The position numbers and the translations under genes were made by a program. A stretch of DNA of 64,000 bases, taken from assembly GCF_024139115.2 (NCBI RefSeq), contig NC_085140.1, positions 161,164,452 through 161,228,451 on the forward strand. Reading direction: 5' to 3'. This DNA comes from Armigeres subalbatus (taxonomy: Eukaryota > Arthropoda > Insecta > Diptera > Culicidae). Below the pieces are notes generated by a model, which worked only from the letters and a program-made list of their open reading frames with translations, was not told where the DNA came from and did not search any database. Positions 1 through 11,241 of this stretch are shown here, piece after piece (the stretch's first letter is position 1; every line of letters begins with the position of its first letter).

Positions 1-1050
1 TCTTTGTGATGCACAATCGATATCATCTTATAATTAAATTAGTAAGAGAGGAACAGACATGAAAATATCTGAGATAGGTCATAGAACACCTTCACAAAAA
101 ATATTAGATTCCCCTATACCTACCACTCAATAAAGGGTTACTGACTGCTACTTTTTCCAGCAGCTACAGCTCTCTATTGCTCTATTGCTAATCTCCTCGC
201 GCCGCCCAACATTGAGACAGTCTTCCTGAGCGTCTTGCCTCCAAAACAATTCTTGATCCAATTCATGTCCTTCAAATCGACGTTCGTACAACTAACTTTC
301 CAGCACATGCGCAAGTACGAGTGGTCCGACCCCGATGTTCTGCCTAATTTTTTTTTGTGTATCGCTTCGATCAAAATCAACTCTTCTCAACAGGCTGCAA
401 TCAATTTGTCCAAATCTCGGCTTATGTCAAAATTGTATACCAACTTTATTCGCGTAATATATTAACAACATTTTCGTTAAAATATCGAATAATAATTGAG
501 TTGATTCATCTTTATCGCAGCAAGCGATTATGTTGAACACAATTAACTTTATCGGCGATAACGATAAATTAACGATTAACATCAAGATTTGGAAGCGATC
601 TGTTCAAGATTAGGAAGAGCTGCAGCTCTTGGCAAAAGTATCAATAAGTAGCCTGCCATGGGTTGGAGGATACTCTAGTATTGTGTTTTCTTTGTGAGGG
701 GATTCCCATATCTCCAATAGGTTATGGGCCCAGTGCGATTCTATTGCCCATTTTCCATCTTTCGTCACTAGGGTATTGAATGCAATCCCAGCAACTGTCT
801 AAATCCAATGCATATTCAAAACAATGCAAACAGTCAAGCCGACTTCAACCGCCAGTGAACCCTTCTTCTCGGACTCGGCGATCATATATTCCAAAAGGGT
901 ACTCTACCTTCCGAGAAAAACGTGAATATTATTTGCTTCTTGAAGTCTTTTTTTTTCGAAAGCATCGATTCAAATTTCGAATTGAATAAGGTTTTAATTT
1001 GAAATCTGTATTATCTGGCCTTTCTAAAATATGAACTTTACCCCTGAACA
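1..1050. other. Gene-free stretch, no recognised feature
   Basis: AT-rich DNA with only short overlapping open frames (the longest about 70 codons near 174-465) on both strands. None shows a domain, a convincing start context or splice sites. The opposite-strand pair at 174-380 and 235-465 share the same DNA, so at most one could be real. I see nothing to support a gene here. Confidence 0.4.
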
Positions 1051-1054
1051 AAAT

Positions 1055-1116
1055 CGTTATTATTATTATTATCTTTATTTGTGAGGTTTTCGGCCCTAGG
1101 CCGGTTCACCTCGTAA
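1055..1116 (-). mobile_element. 3' tail of a non-LTR retrotransposon or SINE (fragment)
   Basis: Read on the minus strand, a short GC-rich segment around CCGGCCTAGGGCCG leads into AACCTCACAAATAAAGATAA followed by (TAA)n, i.e. an AATAAA signal plus a trinucleotide tail. LINEs and LINE-mobilised SINEs of insects often end this way. Only the end is visible, so the family is not determined. Confidence 0.4.
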
Positions 1117-1212
1117 ATAAATTCGTTTTAAAATAAAAAAAATAGTTTTCTAAGGAAACATCGAAAAATCCCGGGATCCCGCCAAGAAGAAGAAGATTCG
1201 TGTAGCATATTG

Positions 1213-1548
1213 AATTGATCACAAATTGCATAGGACATCGCTCAATTCATATTCTGAGGATATCCTACAATAAATGAATGCATGAATTGACATGAAAAAA
1301 TATCCGTTTTCCTTTTACGAACAAAATATCACAAATCAGTCAAAATCCGCTTGGTGCGATTCAATCAAAGACTAATTCGTCGGGGTTCAGCCAAATCGCA
1401 CCAAGCGGCCTGACTTGTGGTATCGAGTGTGGTATTTTGTTCGCAATAATAAAATGGACATTATTTCACATTAATTCATTCGTACATTTGTTGTATGATA
1501 TCCACAGTTATGAGGTTGAGCGAATTTCGATACGATTTGTGATCAATT
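1213..1548. repeat. Foldback (MITE-like) element, about 335 bp
   Basis: The left arm starts AATTGATCACAAATT at 1213. The right arm ends with its near-complement (TTTGTGATCAATT, ending 1548). The arms stay alignable inward through ATGAATGCATGAATT / AATTCATTCGTACAT, CGAACAAAATA / TATTTTGTTCG, and CGCTTGGTGCGATT / ATCGCACCAAGCG around 1350-1410. There is no coding capacity. The arms are diverged, so the insertion is old. No clear target duplication was seen. Confidence 0.65.
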
Positions 1549-2490
1549 AAATCGGCTAACCGGAAGTTTGATTTTGAAAATGGGTTAATTTATTTTTTGG
1601 CGTTGGTCGGTGCGATTTGGCAAAACCCTTTCCAATTTTTTGGCTGAACTGCCGTAATCTGGAAAAGTGACGTAACAGCCATTTTTCAACATGCATGTTT
1701 TTCATTTTTCTGTTATTGTGGATTTAGTCGAAGGATGGATTCCAATGAATTTTTGCCTTGGGTTGTTTCAAATCACCGTTCAAATCTAGGGATAATGTCC
1801 ATGCATTCGACTGATGCAGATGCTGTTACAAACATTTTAATTATTGGTTGATATGAAGCTGTGTAATTGTGAATTCATAATACTTTGCACAATGCATTTG
1901 CAATATGTGTTTACATTTCATTAAATCACATTTTTCGTCTATCGAATGTGTTAATAAATATTTCTAACTGTCTTGCAAATATTTTCACTTGCAAAAGCTT
2001 AGTATTCTACCCTTCGACACGTCGCGACGCCTAGCCGAGCTCAGAGGCGGCAGTAAAAGCACGTGGGTAAGCTGTCAAAACTAATCAAAACAAACAGCGA
2101 TGAAAGTGCGGGAACAGTGCAAGGATCTTCCGTATGCGTTATGCCAATGCGAGCAGTGAACAAAAAATGTCAATTCAAAAGGCATGTCGTGTTGCTCTCC
2201 CACTCTTTCATCGACCGACAATTTCAACGTCGATTAGATGGACCGGCGATTTCAAACCGTCGGGTCCAGTCTTGAATTCAACGTACAATACCGTTCTATT
2301 ACTCCTACCGTATTGCAACTAGAATCAACTATATTGCACATTGCACTTTAGGCTACACCTTTATTACTGAAGCACGTCTATACTCATCACAGCATGCTAC
2401 GCATTTGACTGTCACCTTTCCTTTGTTTACCAACGCTTCGGAATTCAGCACGCGAGTATGAAATCCATCATCATCTTGGAATACTAAACT
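1549..2490. other. Gene-free stretch, nothing recognised
   Basis: AT-rich sequence with two short overlapping frames near 2063-2322 that lack homology I recognise, splice signals or codon bias. No repeat structure was noticed. Confidence 0.35.
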
Positions 2491-2688
2491 TAAGGTCACT
2501 CCTGACAGAATCCAAGTTTCAAAGTGCTCGTGTTTTCGGGGGCACACCACTCGATACGGAGGCGGCGGACAACTGTCAGCATGCGTGAAAAAAATAAAAA
2601 TGACAGTTGTGCGTTGCTTCCGTATCGAGTGGTGTGCCCCCGAAAACGCGAGCACTTTGAAACATGGATTCTGTCAGGAGTGACCTTG
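2491..2688. repeat. Foldback MITE, about 200 bp
   Basis: Nearly perfect inverted arms: AAGGTCACTCCTGACAGAAT at 2492 is mirrored by ATTCTGTCAGGAGTGACCTT ending 2687. Pairing continues inward through the CGGGGGCACACCACTCGATA block at about 2538-2557 and its complement at about 2624-2643, leaving a small AT-rich loop. The apparent minus-strand ORFs crossing this region are by-products of the palindrome. The target duplication is unclear. Confidence 0.8.
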
Positions 2689-3554
2689 AGATGACCTTCC
2701 AGGAGGAGGCAGAAAGCAGGAATTTTCCAACTCAAAACATGGTGGTATCACACTAGAACAACGAAATAATGTCGATACGTGATTTGGCTAATAAAGCAGA
2801 AACGAGCGTCGACGCATAAAGAAAAGGATCTACCAAGGACCTATAAAAGGCATAAAATCACCAAACAAAGCGCGGAAAAAGTACGACGTGCTGCGACCGG
2901 ATGCATGCATTTTAGGTTCCACATGTCGTTAAATGAGTTTCTAAGCCCAGGTCTAAAGGAGATAAAGGATTATATCCGGAATGAAAACGACTTCGGTTCT
3001 TAACCGAAGGAAGTTTGTGATCGCTTCAAAGTCCCCTAGAAACCGATTGGACACCATAACTCTGAAATTTGGATTTATCTTCGAAATGTATTAAACATTG
3101 CATCGAAGGTAAATCATATGCTACCCAAACCTGGGTGAACCGATTACTACAACGTATAACGTGTTTGTAGGCTTTACCACCTTACATATATAACATTATT
3201 GGGACATGATATTGTATATAAAATATATCCAGACATCGTTTTATAAAAATTTGATTGAATCTCAATTAGTCAATCATAAATTACTCTGTGCTTTGCATAA
3301 CAGTTTTGCTAGATGATAAGCCTTTCACTATTTAATATATTTGTCTCGAGACAGAGTGTTGCATGTGCAAAAACCATATCACTCAAAACAAAGGGCCACA
3401 CTGATAAGAGAGCAAGTAGGAAGCAAAACAAAACAAAAATAGTATGCATGCTCTGTGCATTTTACATCCCAGCAGCATCATCGGACTTCCTACTCCAGTT
3501 CTCATTGAACCGCGTCAAGTGACCGTCACACATTCGAATCGATCTATAAAAAAA

Positions 3555-5354
3555 ATGTTTTGTCTAAGGTTTGTTTCAAAATCGTTTTAGTAACAATTTC
3601 ATTCTAATTTTTTTTACGTTTTTATCATCAATAGGTTGTTCCTGTTGATGCTTCTTGGAGGCTCTTACGCAGTCATCTACGACTGCAACCATTTCCTAAA
3701 CGGAGTATACACCATCCGCTACTGTGCCTTGGGCAACGTTTCCGTGACTCACGATGCGGAAGACATTGTGTTCAGATCCGAATATCCGCGGCCATACTAT
3801 TTCGAATTCTCCGAATCGAAGCTAACGGAAATCCCGCGAGTGTTGTTCACCTCGTTCCCGGAGATGCAAAATCTGGATGTGACCCGGAGCCGTGTGGAGA
3901 ACATCAACAAGTACACCTTCGAACAGGCCAAAGAGCTGCGCTATTTAAATGTGTCCGGAAATCAGTTGACCGTGTTGAATAATTTCGTCTTCAAAGGTTG
4001 TGACAAGTTGGTGCGGTTGGATATGTCGAACAATCGATTGTCAGAAGTGAAGGATAAGGCTTTACACGACCTGCCGAAAATTGACCATTTGGATTTGTCT
4101 GGCAATTTGTTGGAAAATTTGGATGAAAGTTTGTTTGCTAAGTTGACCTCGTTGTCTTACCTTGCGTTGGCCAATAACAAAATATCGGAGCTGCATGATC
4201 GATTACTAGAAAACTGCACAATGATCGCTTATTTGGACCTGAGAGGCAATCGTATTCAAAGTTTGAGCGACAGTTTTCTCAGCAGACTCACCTACTTACG
4301 AATACTGGTGATAGACAACAACAGACTAACATCTTTGAAAATACCTCAACAGCTTACAAAACTATTCGCTACCAAGAATAAAATTTCCTCGATTTACATT
4401 GAAGATGCATCCAAATCACAGCTTTATTCAATGGGTCTTTCAAAGAACAACATGAAAGATATTCGTAACATTACCGACCTGGAGACTCTCACAATTTTGG
4501 ATCTCTCATTCAATCCAATTGGACCGCTTAACCTCACGGCATTCTTAAAGCTCAAGAAATTAATCGACCTAAACCTAGAAGCAACTCAATTGCAGTCCTT
4601 GGAGCATGGAATCTTCACACAGCAAATGAAACTTCGGCGGTTGGACATTTCCTACAATTTTCTTCAACGGCTAGACATCTCAATACTCACCTCAACCCCC
4701 AGTCTGGACACACTTTTCATCGACGGAAATGGCCTAATAGAGCTCAACTACGAACACATCCCAGAATTGTTCCCGAATCTCACGTATCTGGGTCTGTTTG
4801 CAAATTCCTGGAACTGTTCGTACCTCACGGGGTTGGTACGCTTTTGCAATCGAAATAAAATTTCCATAACCACAACCAAACACTACGGGGAGATAACCCA
4901 CCTGACCAACGTACAAGGAATTTACTGCGCCAGCACGGACAAAGAGCGCATCCAGTTTCAGCCAAGTATGGCCGTCAGCCATCTGGATGCGAACTTCCTT
5001 CCAGAGGAGGACAGCCAGCTCAGGCTGATTGTGGCGAACGTCACTTCGACCGAGTTCGAGTACAAACTGATGGTGGAACTGTTGGATATGATAAGAAGTG
5101 TGAACGCCAGTAATGCCGATCGGCTGGAGGAGGTGCGGAAAATGGCGCTGGGGTCGGAAAGGGTTTGTGATGGCGGTCATTCGGTGGGCTTCCAAGTGTT
5201 TATTATGCTGATTTTGACGGTGATTTTGGTGCTGAACGTAGGCTTTTTGTTGTATGTGCAATACAATGCCAATGCGAGGAGAGCGATCGATAGAATGATC
5301 ATTTTTAAGCGAGGAGAAACGGCTTCCATTCAGACACAGATGGATGATTTTTGA
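3555..5354 (+). CDS. Leucine-rich-repeat transmembrane protein (two coding exons, intron 3569-3634)
   Basis: Exon 1 is ATG TTT TGT CTA AG (3555-3568). The intron starts GTTTGT and ends after a T-rich tract at CAATAG (3634). Exon 2 runs from 3635 to the TGA at 5352-5354, giving about 577 residues. The spliced start yields a signal peptide (MFCLRLFLLMLLGG...A) that a start inside exon 2 would damage. Residues about 22-50 form a Cys-containing N-cap (C22, C35). Residues about 55-385 hold roughly 13 LRRs (LRYLNVSGNQLTVL, IDHLDLSGNLLENL, LTILDLSFNPIG and similar). A C-cap follows (NSWNCSYL, RFCN, IYC), with NxS/T glycosylation sites. A hydrophobic helix lies at about 525-547, then a short basic tail ending QMDDF. 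Predicted topology is an extracellular LRR domain, one membrane pass and a tiny cytosolic tail with no TIR domain. Such proteins act in recognition or adhesion; some mosquito LRR proteins act in immunity. Ligand and role cannot be read from the sequence. Confidence 0.9.
3569..3634 (+). other. 66-nt intron of the LRR gene
   Basis: Donor AAG|GTTTGT and acceptor TTTTTACGTTTTTATCATCAATAG|G. The length is typical of short insect introns. Splicing joins the in-frame ATG at 3555 to the LRR frame (AG|G completes an Arg codon). Without it the long frame would have no ATG until after the hydrophobic leader begins. Confidence 0.85.
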
Positions 5355-5491
5355 AAAGTGGTGCGTTGGATACGGTTTGTAAATATAGTTCTTAGATATA
5401 CAAAGTTTGGACGCAAAGTAATTTTTTCAATATCACATCAATCAATTCAATCGTGGAAATGATCAGGAAGTGATCAATAAGAGCGACATAA

Positions 5492-5497
5492 AATAAA
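5492..5497 (+). terminator. Poly(A) signal of the LRR gene
   Basis: AATAAA lies 138 nt downstream of the stop codon in an AT-rich trailer. A T-rich stretch follows within about 60 nt. It is the first canonical hexamer after the CDS. Confidence 0.6.
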
Positions 5498-6620
5498 TTG
5501 AGTGCAAAATTGAGAAACATTTAACAATTCCGTTCCACTCTTCTATTTATTTAGGAAAATTTTAAAAGTTTTAACGCTTTTTTATTTTGTATAAAATATA
5601 TATCAATGTGCAAGTCTGCCACTTAAAACCATCGTTACGGAGCATTTCTGTTACAGACAAGCCGGATATCAATAGTCTTCGAAGTTACAGATTATGATAA
5701 ACAAGATATTGTATTCATCCTCTGTATATGAGAAGAAAACAAATCAAATTGTTATAGCTTCAGAAAAAATATTTTAAGCTTTTTTAGTGGAATGTATTCA
5801 ACCGTCTAAGACGAGTACTAAACTTATTACTAAACTTAGTACTAAACGGTTGTTATTGCTTGTTTATGGCATTTTTTAGGCATAAAACTTTGTGATACTT
5901 AGACTTAAATTCTACGAAAGTGACTTGCATCCAATTTGAAACCAAATCGGAACGTGAAACGCAAAATGGGAACCGTTGCCTTACCTTTTGAAAAACTTAT
6001 CAATCGCAAAACCTGCCGGATGCTGATCGCTCGATGAAAGGTAATTTTCATCAAATCTCTGGAAATAATCTCATCTGCCTGGGGGGCACAGCGAGCAATC
6101 CACTGAGAGCTGGTAATCCACCCAACTGTGTTCGCGTATCATCAAACTGTCATTGATCTAAATCGCCACACTGATTCCAATCGGGCCAGCAAAGTCAGTG
6201 CAGCCAAAAGCCACTCGGGCTGGGTAGGTACTGGGAAATTGCACTACGTCCTAGTTTTTTTTCTTTTCGACTTCCATTTCATCATATCATAATTTTAATA
6301 GTTTTAGAGATACGGCTGAATGGTGGGATGATACCTCTGCTATCCCCCTATTTTGTAGCTCTGACGCAGTTACTCTTGTGACTGTATATGAATTGACGTA
6401 TTTTGATCCGTTATCGTGAATGGATTTGTTTGGTTTATCAGAGGTTTACAATCATTTATTAAAATTTTCACCGTTTTTCTCAATCCGGTACACTATGTTC
6501 CCTTTTTCCGAAAATAGATTTGAACCATTTCCTGGTCTACTTTAATTTGCACAATGTTTCGAATACCACCTAACTTTACATCTTTTTTTTACGAGGGAGC
6601 CTCCTCCTTTTTTTTAATTA
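5498..6620. other. Gene-free stretch downstream of the LRR gene
   Basis: No credible ORF. A short internal repeat of the phrase ACTAAACTTA(T/G)TACTAAACT occurs near 5815-5850. Otherwise nothing recognised. Confidence 0.35.
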
Positions 6621-6624
6621 CCCG

Positions 6625-6899
6625 AGGGAGCCTCCTTAGCCATACGAAGCAAGATCATGCTGAGGGTGGTTGGGTTCGATTCCCGGTGCCTGTCTAGCCA
6701 ATTTTCGGTTTAAAAATTGTCTCGCCTCCCCTGGGCATAAAAATATCATCGTGCTAGCCTTATGATAGACTAATGCAGAAATGGTAACTTGGCTTAGAAA
6801 CCTCGCAGTTAATAACTATGGAAGTGCGAAATGAACACTTAGCTGCGAGGCAGCAATGTCCCAGTGGGGAATATAATGCCAATGAAGAAGAAGAGAAGA
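6625..6899 (+). mobile_element. tRNA-derived SINE, Feilai type
   Basis: A tRNA-like head contains a pol III B-box GGTTCGATTCC at 6673-6683. It is followed by the body phrases TAGAC..ATGCAGAAATGGTAA, AACCTCGCAGTTAATAACT and CTGCGAGGCAGCAATGTCC, then a (GAA)n-type tail GAAGAAGAAGAG. This order matches the Feilai SINE of Aedes mosquitoes from memory. The A-box end is degraded and shows a duplicated GAGGGAGCCTCC phrase upstream. Confidence 0.8.
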
Positions 6900-7220
6900 G
6901 TCACCCGACAACATTAATATCATAGCTCAAAAATATAAGTGTGTCAGGCCCTATATACAATATGTGGTGGTGACTAATTTAGCTGATGATGAATCATGAC
7001 ATCATACCATTTCCAGTTACTTGTTCCGCTCGACGATTCGCTCATCCAGTTCTGATTCCGAATGGAAATTTAACAATCTTGGTGAGGAAGATTCCCGAAA
7101 TCCACCGTTCTTATTCATGTCTGTTTTCACAGCCCTCGCAGTCCCCATAGTACTGCCCTGCATCCGGCTATCATCGGCCTCTTGTTCAGTAACTTCTATT
7201 TGATGCCCTGATGCTCTGGA

Positions 7221-7305
7221 CCTGGAGGAACTTCCGGAGGAATTCCTGGAGGAACTTCCGGAGGAATTCCTGGAGGAACTTCCGGAGGAATTCCTGGAGG
7301 AACTT
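7221..7305 (+). repeat. 24-bp minisatellite, about 3.5 copies
   Basis: The unit is CCTGGAGGAACTTCCGGAGG followed by AATT, repeated nearly without mismatch. The same unit reappears at about 36950-37050 and 37326-37380. Because 24 is divisible by 3 it reads as a Pro-Gly-Gly-Thr-Ser-Gly-Gly-Ile peptide, but no gene surrounds it. Confidence 0.85.
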
Positions 7306-7607
7306 GATATTTTTGTAAAAATAATACTTCGAAATGAGCCAGAGCTATCACCGCCAGTCTGGCATAAAATTCAGTTTTTTGTCCTCAGATACATTAACAC
7401 TAATCTACAAGCATTCTATGTAGGTAGTCGAAACAATGACCCATTCTCACCCCCATTTGACCCATTGCCAGACAACGGTTTTCCTTAACTTTGCTGACAA
7501 AAGCACAACAAATGCTGAGGCACAATTACTATTCATAAGCTTAAACACATAAAAAACTAACGGGGTTCGCTGCAGCGTCCAGGGAAACGCGCGACGTCTG
7601 GTCACAT

Positions 7608-9185
7608 TAGGGGTTCCATTTTTCCCGGGAATCAACTTCCCGGGAAACGGGAAATAAAATTTTGACTTCCCGGGATTTCCCGGGATCCCGGGAAATAAAA
7701 CAATTATGCGAAGCTCAAAATCGTAACGTGAAATAATAACTAAGGATAAAAATATACTCTCGACTCGACCTCAAAGGATCGATACTTGCTACATTGTGCG
7801 AAAATGATTAAAGAGTTGTTGAAAGGTCTGAAAAAATTTCTCTGTTTAGTTCGTTAAGTGTTACCTTTGTCTGTAAAACGTTCTGAGCATCAGATGGCGA
7901 AGTTTCAGCATCTGCTTTCGTTAGCCTACTCTTTCTCTGTGTCCAGCTGATTCTTTGATTCTTCCTTGATATGAAGGAGAAGACGGCTTTGACAGGATTT
8001 GTTCTGTTATTGCCGGAAGGTTTCTAGCATCAACCATTCTGATACTCGTCCGTATATTTTCTTAATGAAAACAATATTCTGGTCAAATTTGATTTATAAT
8101 ACGTACCTTTATACGAACACTTGAACCCATTTCGCCTTTGAATTTGAAGTGTGTAAGCATTAAATGTTTTTTTTTCAAAAGCGATAAAATACTTTCAGAC
8201 GAGCGTTTTATGGTCGTACCTTAAAAATCCTAACTATGAATATTAAATGATTCTTTCTGTCAAACTTTGTTTGAAATTCCGAGCAGCACCAGAAACGCAT
8301 AAAATTGCATAAGTTTGGCGAGTTTTTGTTATTAAACTGTTGTAATGACCTTATAGTAAAGACCTAAAATATGTTAACTTTTGTACTCTGACATATCCAG
8401 ACAGTAAATTCTCAATAGTTCATTATAATTTAGAAAAAGAAGACATATATCATAACAAAAACGAGTGTTCGGAACATGAGTCTGTTTGGAACACGTATCG
8501 GGGTTTTAATCTAAAAGTATTGAAAGTCTTAAAAATAAACCTCTGACAATAAACCTTCCAAAGCCGTCACTGCCCTTGCTTAAATATCTGCGACTTGGAG
8601 AAAATTTGTCTGCACAGTTAAATAACTTTGTTCTTGCTATTGAGAAATTTCATCAAATGCTCGATTTTTATTTCGACTTCATGGGGTCGTACACTTATTA
8701 CGTAAGCAATTTTTCTGGGGTTTTCAACCCCACTCCCCTCATGTAAGATTTTGTGCATACAAATGAATTTTTATTTATATGGAGCGTAAGATATTGACCG
8801 AACCCCCTCCCTCCATAAGTGCTTACGTAATATGTGTACGGCCCCTTAATACCCGGTGATTGGGCCTACTCAATAAATAAACGACCGATGGAAACTTATG
8901 CTTTGCTTCGCCTCCCTTCAACACGCATTAGGGTTGAACCGTACAATACTGTAGCATCTACAGATAAAAACTTATATAATTGATACTCTCTCATCTAATT
9001 TGCAAAATAAGAAAAGGATTTCCAAATACTTTAACAATAGATTAATAGTCATTTGCAAAAAATGCTAAATACTTTAAAAAAATAATTTCCCGGGAAATTC
9101 GGGAAACTAAAGTGTGCATCCCGGGAATCGGGAATCCCGGGAAAATTGATTTCCCGGGAAATCGTTTCCGGGAATGGAACCCCTA
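7608..9185. mobile_element. Non-autonomous hAT-type DNA transposon with 8-bp duplications
   Basis: The left end TAGGGGTTCCATTTTTCCCG and the right end (complement TAGGGGTTCCATTCCCGG) form terminal inverted repeats, and both subterminal regions carry repeated TTCCCGGGAA boxes. The flanks hold an exact 8-bp duplication GGTCACAT (7600-7607 and 9186-9193), the hAT hallmark. The 1578-bp body has no intact transposase ORF. Within it lie a foldback (8683-8845) and scattered phrases resembling the 33078-33271 MITE. The clustered CCCGGGAA boxes are probably transposase binding sites (inference). Confidence 0.85.
8683..8845. repeat. Foldback MITE nested inside the hAT-type element
   Basis: GGGGTCGTACACTTATTACG at the left pairs with CGTAATATGTGTACGGCCCC at the right, and GTAAGC/GCTTAC continues the stem. 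The core is about 110 bp and AT-rich. No coding capacity. Confidence 0.7.
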
Positions 9186-9193
9186 GGTCACAT

Positions 9194-9514
9194 TATCATA
9201 CCGGAGTTATTTGGATTTAAAATGGGTGTTAGCTTTTGGCCATATGCCAGAACGCATACTTCGGAAATGATTATTTTAGATATTTTGAAGAGAAACGACG
9301 CATAAACTATACCAAATTTGATCGGTCCGAAATATGGCCTGTATTCCGGAATCCGGACGTTCCGCCGGGACCTGTTACGGGGTCACTTTACGGAAATAGG
9401 CAAATACCATCATGCGATCCGTCAAACTACATGATTTCAAAAGTTATGGTATTCTATGGTAGTTTTGTACTTCCTGGACCGTATTTGAACCGATTGGGAC
9501 CGGTAAACTGATTT
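9194..9514 (+). repeat. Left arm of a long inverted repeat
   Basis: Starting at about ATACCGGAGTTATTTGG, this roughly 320-bp block is matched in inverted orientation by 13907-14206. Shared blocks include GGGTGTTAGCTTTTGGCCAT, ATATTTTGAAGAGAAACGA, GATCGGTCCGAAATATGGCC and TACTTCCTGGACCGTATTTG. Both arms lack a stable ORF. The arms enclose the LINE and the degenerate repeat at 13116-13906. Confidence 0.8.
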
Positions 9515-11241
9515 TCCGTGTGCCGGTTCAAGGGTCTATTTCGGGAAACCTTGGTAAAAAGGTAGAAAAAATGGTTCGATGACATGGCAGATGTCGTTAT
9601 TAAAAAGGCTGGGAACAAAAGGAGGCTGAGGCCCTCTCAGCTGAACTGAAAGGGGGTGGGACTTGTATCCGAAGAAGGTCCGTTCGCCTTAGGCAGAGGT
9701 CCAGATCTATATCGCGTGGTACAGTCCTGCATCCTTCAGGAAGCAAAAGAGTGCAGCCGTATTAGCTTCATCATCAGCTAGCGCATCCCGGATGCTAGCT
9801 GGAATACCATAATGATTCCTGGGGTGGTCAAATTTCGGGCACCTGAATACAAAGTGCTCGACGCTGTTCCTAACCTTGCAAAAGTCACATTCCGACCGGA
9901 AAGGACCCCCACCCTGATATGCCCGGTCCGGAGTCTGGATATGATGGTCTGCTGTTTTTGCGAGGTCAGGTCGTGCCAGGGACCAGTGGTGCCTTTCACC
10001 TTCCTTAGGGGTAGGACGTTGTTGCTGTTAAAAGCCCGGGCCCAGTCCTGGCCGACGACACTTTTTGTCTATTTTTCAACGTCGGCCAGCGGGACGGAAC
10101 GGGTATAGGGCGAGCTTTCATGCCCCACGTAGGCAAGGGCGTCAGCTTCCACATGTCCCCTAATGCCGCAATGGCCGAAAAAGGTGTCTGGTGCCATACC
10201 TGCAAGGATTCCTTTGATCCACGGGTGCTTTGGTGTGTGGCTTCAGTCCGTAAGGATCGCAATAGTTTTGTTTGCTGGAAGAGTGGCAGCGACGAAGATG
10301 GCTGCAGCTGCGGCGGAAAATACGCTGCACTGAGACGGTAGGCCCTCGGACCTGGCTAGATTGGTACCGGAAACACCGAAACCTACCCCTCTGCTAGACA
10401 CGGAACCATCGGTGTACCGTACGGTATGGATCCGGAAACGAGTGGCCACGAGCTTGATGACCGACCTTCTTAGCTCCTCGGAGTTGTCGCCTCTCCGGAA
10501 GCGCGCGGCGATTAAGTTTTCGATTTTTACGGGAGGCATTGATCAGCTTCTTGCTCCGTGCCAGTGGACCCACGCCGGCCCGGAGCCGGCCACGCTTCTA
10601 AGGATCCGCCTCTTCGAGGAGAGGGATCCCGTACTCTCCTGATGTCACCGCAGCATAGGAAGCTGCCTTGCAGCAGATGGCCTCCATACCAGAAAGAGAA
10701 GATTCCGGCTCCGACACAAGCTGGTACAGCAGGTGTGGAAGGAAGGAGACCGGAAGCCAGTCCGACGTATCTGTTGAATACTGGGGAAAGCACACTGATG
10801 AGGTCCCTTCGTGCAGAACAGGTCAGCTCTAACCCATATAACAGGCGACTATCAATGGTTGCTTGGCATATATTTAGCCTGGTGTGCCGGTTGTTGGTAC
10901 GGTGTTTTGCGGCCAGGTTTTTCATCAGGCTGATTCGCGGCTTGCAGGCCACCTTCACCGCCCGGAAGTGTGGTAAAAAGGTAAACCGCCGGTCGATATC
11001 GACGCCAAGAACGCGAACGATTTTCCGGTTAGGTATGGGTTCGTGGCCAAGCTTAATAGGCGGGCCTCCGACTTGAAGGTGGCCTTGGCAAACATGGCCC
11101 CGGGATGCACTTACCCGCATTCATAGTAAAGCCAGTGGAGGTAGCCCAGCGGTGGATTGCGCTATCCGCCGCCTGTGATTTAATCCTAGTTTGCCCGGGA
11201 GTTCCACCTACGAAAACCAGGAGGATATCGTTGGCGTAGAC

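Noticed and set aside
4734..5261. A 175-codon minus-strand gene
   Set aside because: It is a shadow of the LRR coding exon on the other strand.
10558..11076. A 172-codon plus-strand gene
   Set aside because: It is the antisense of the degraded LINE coding region.
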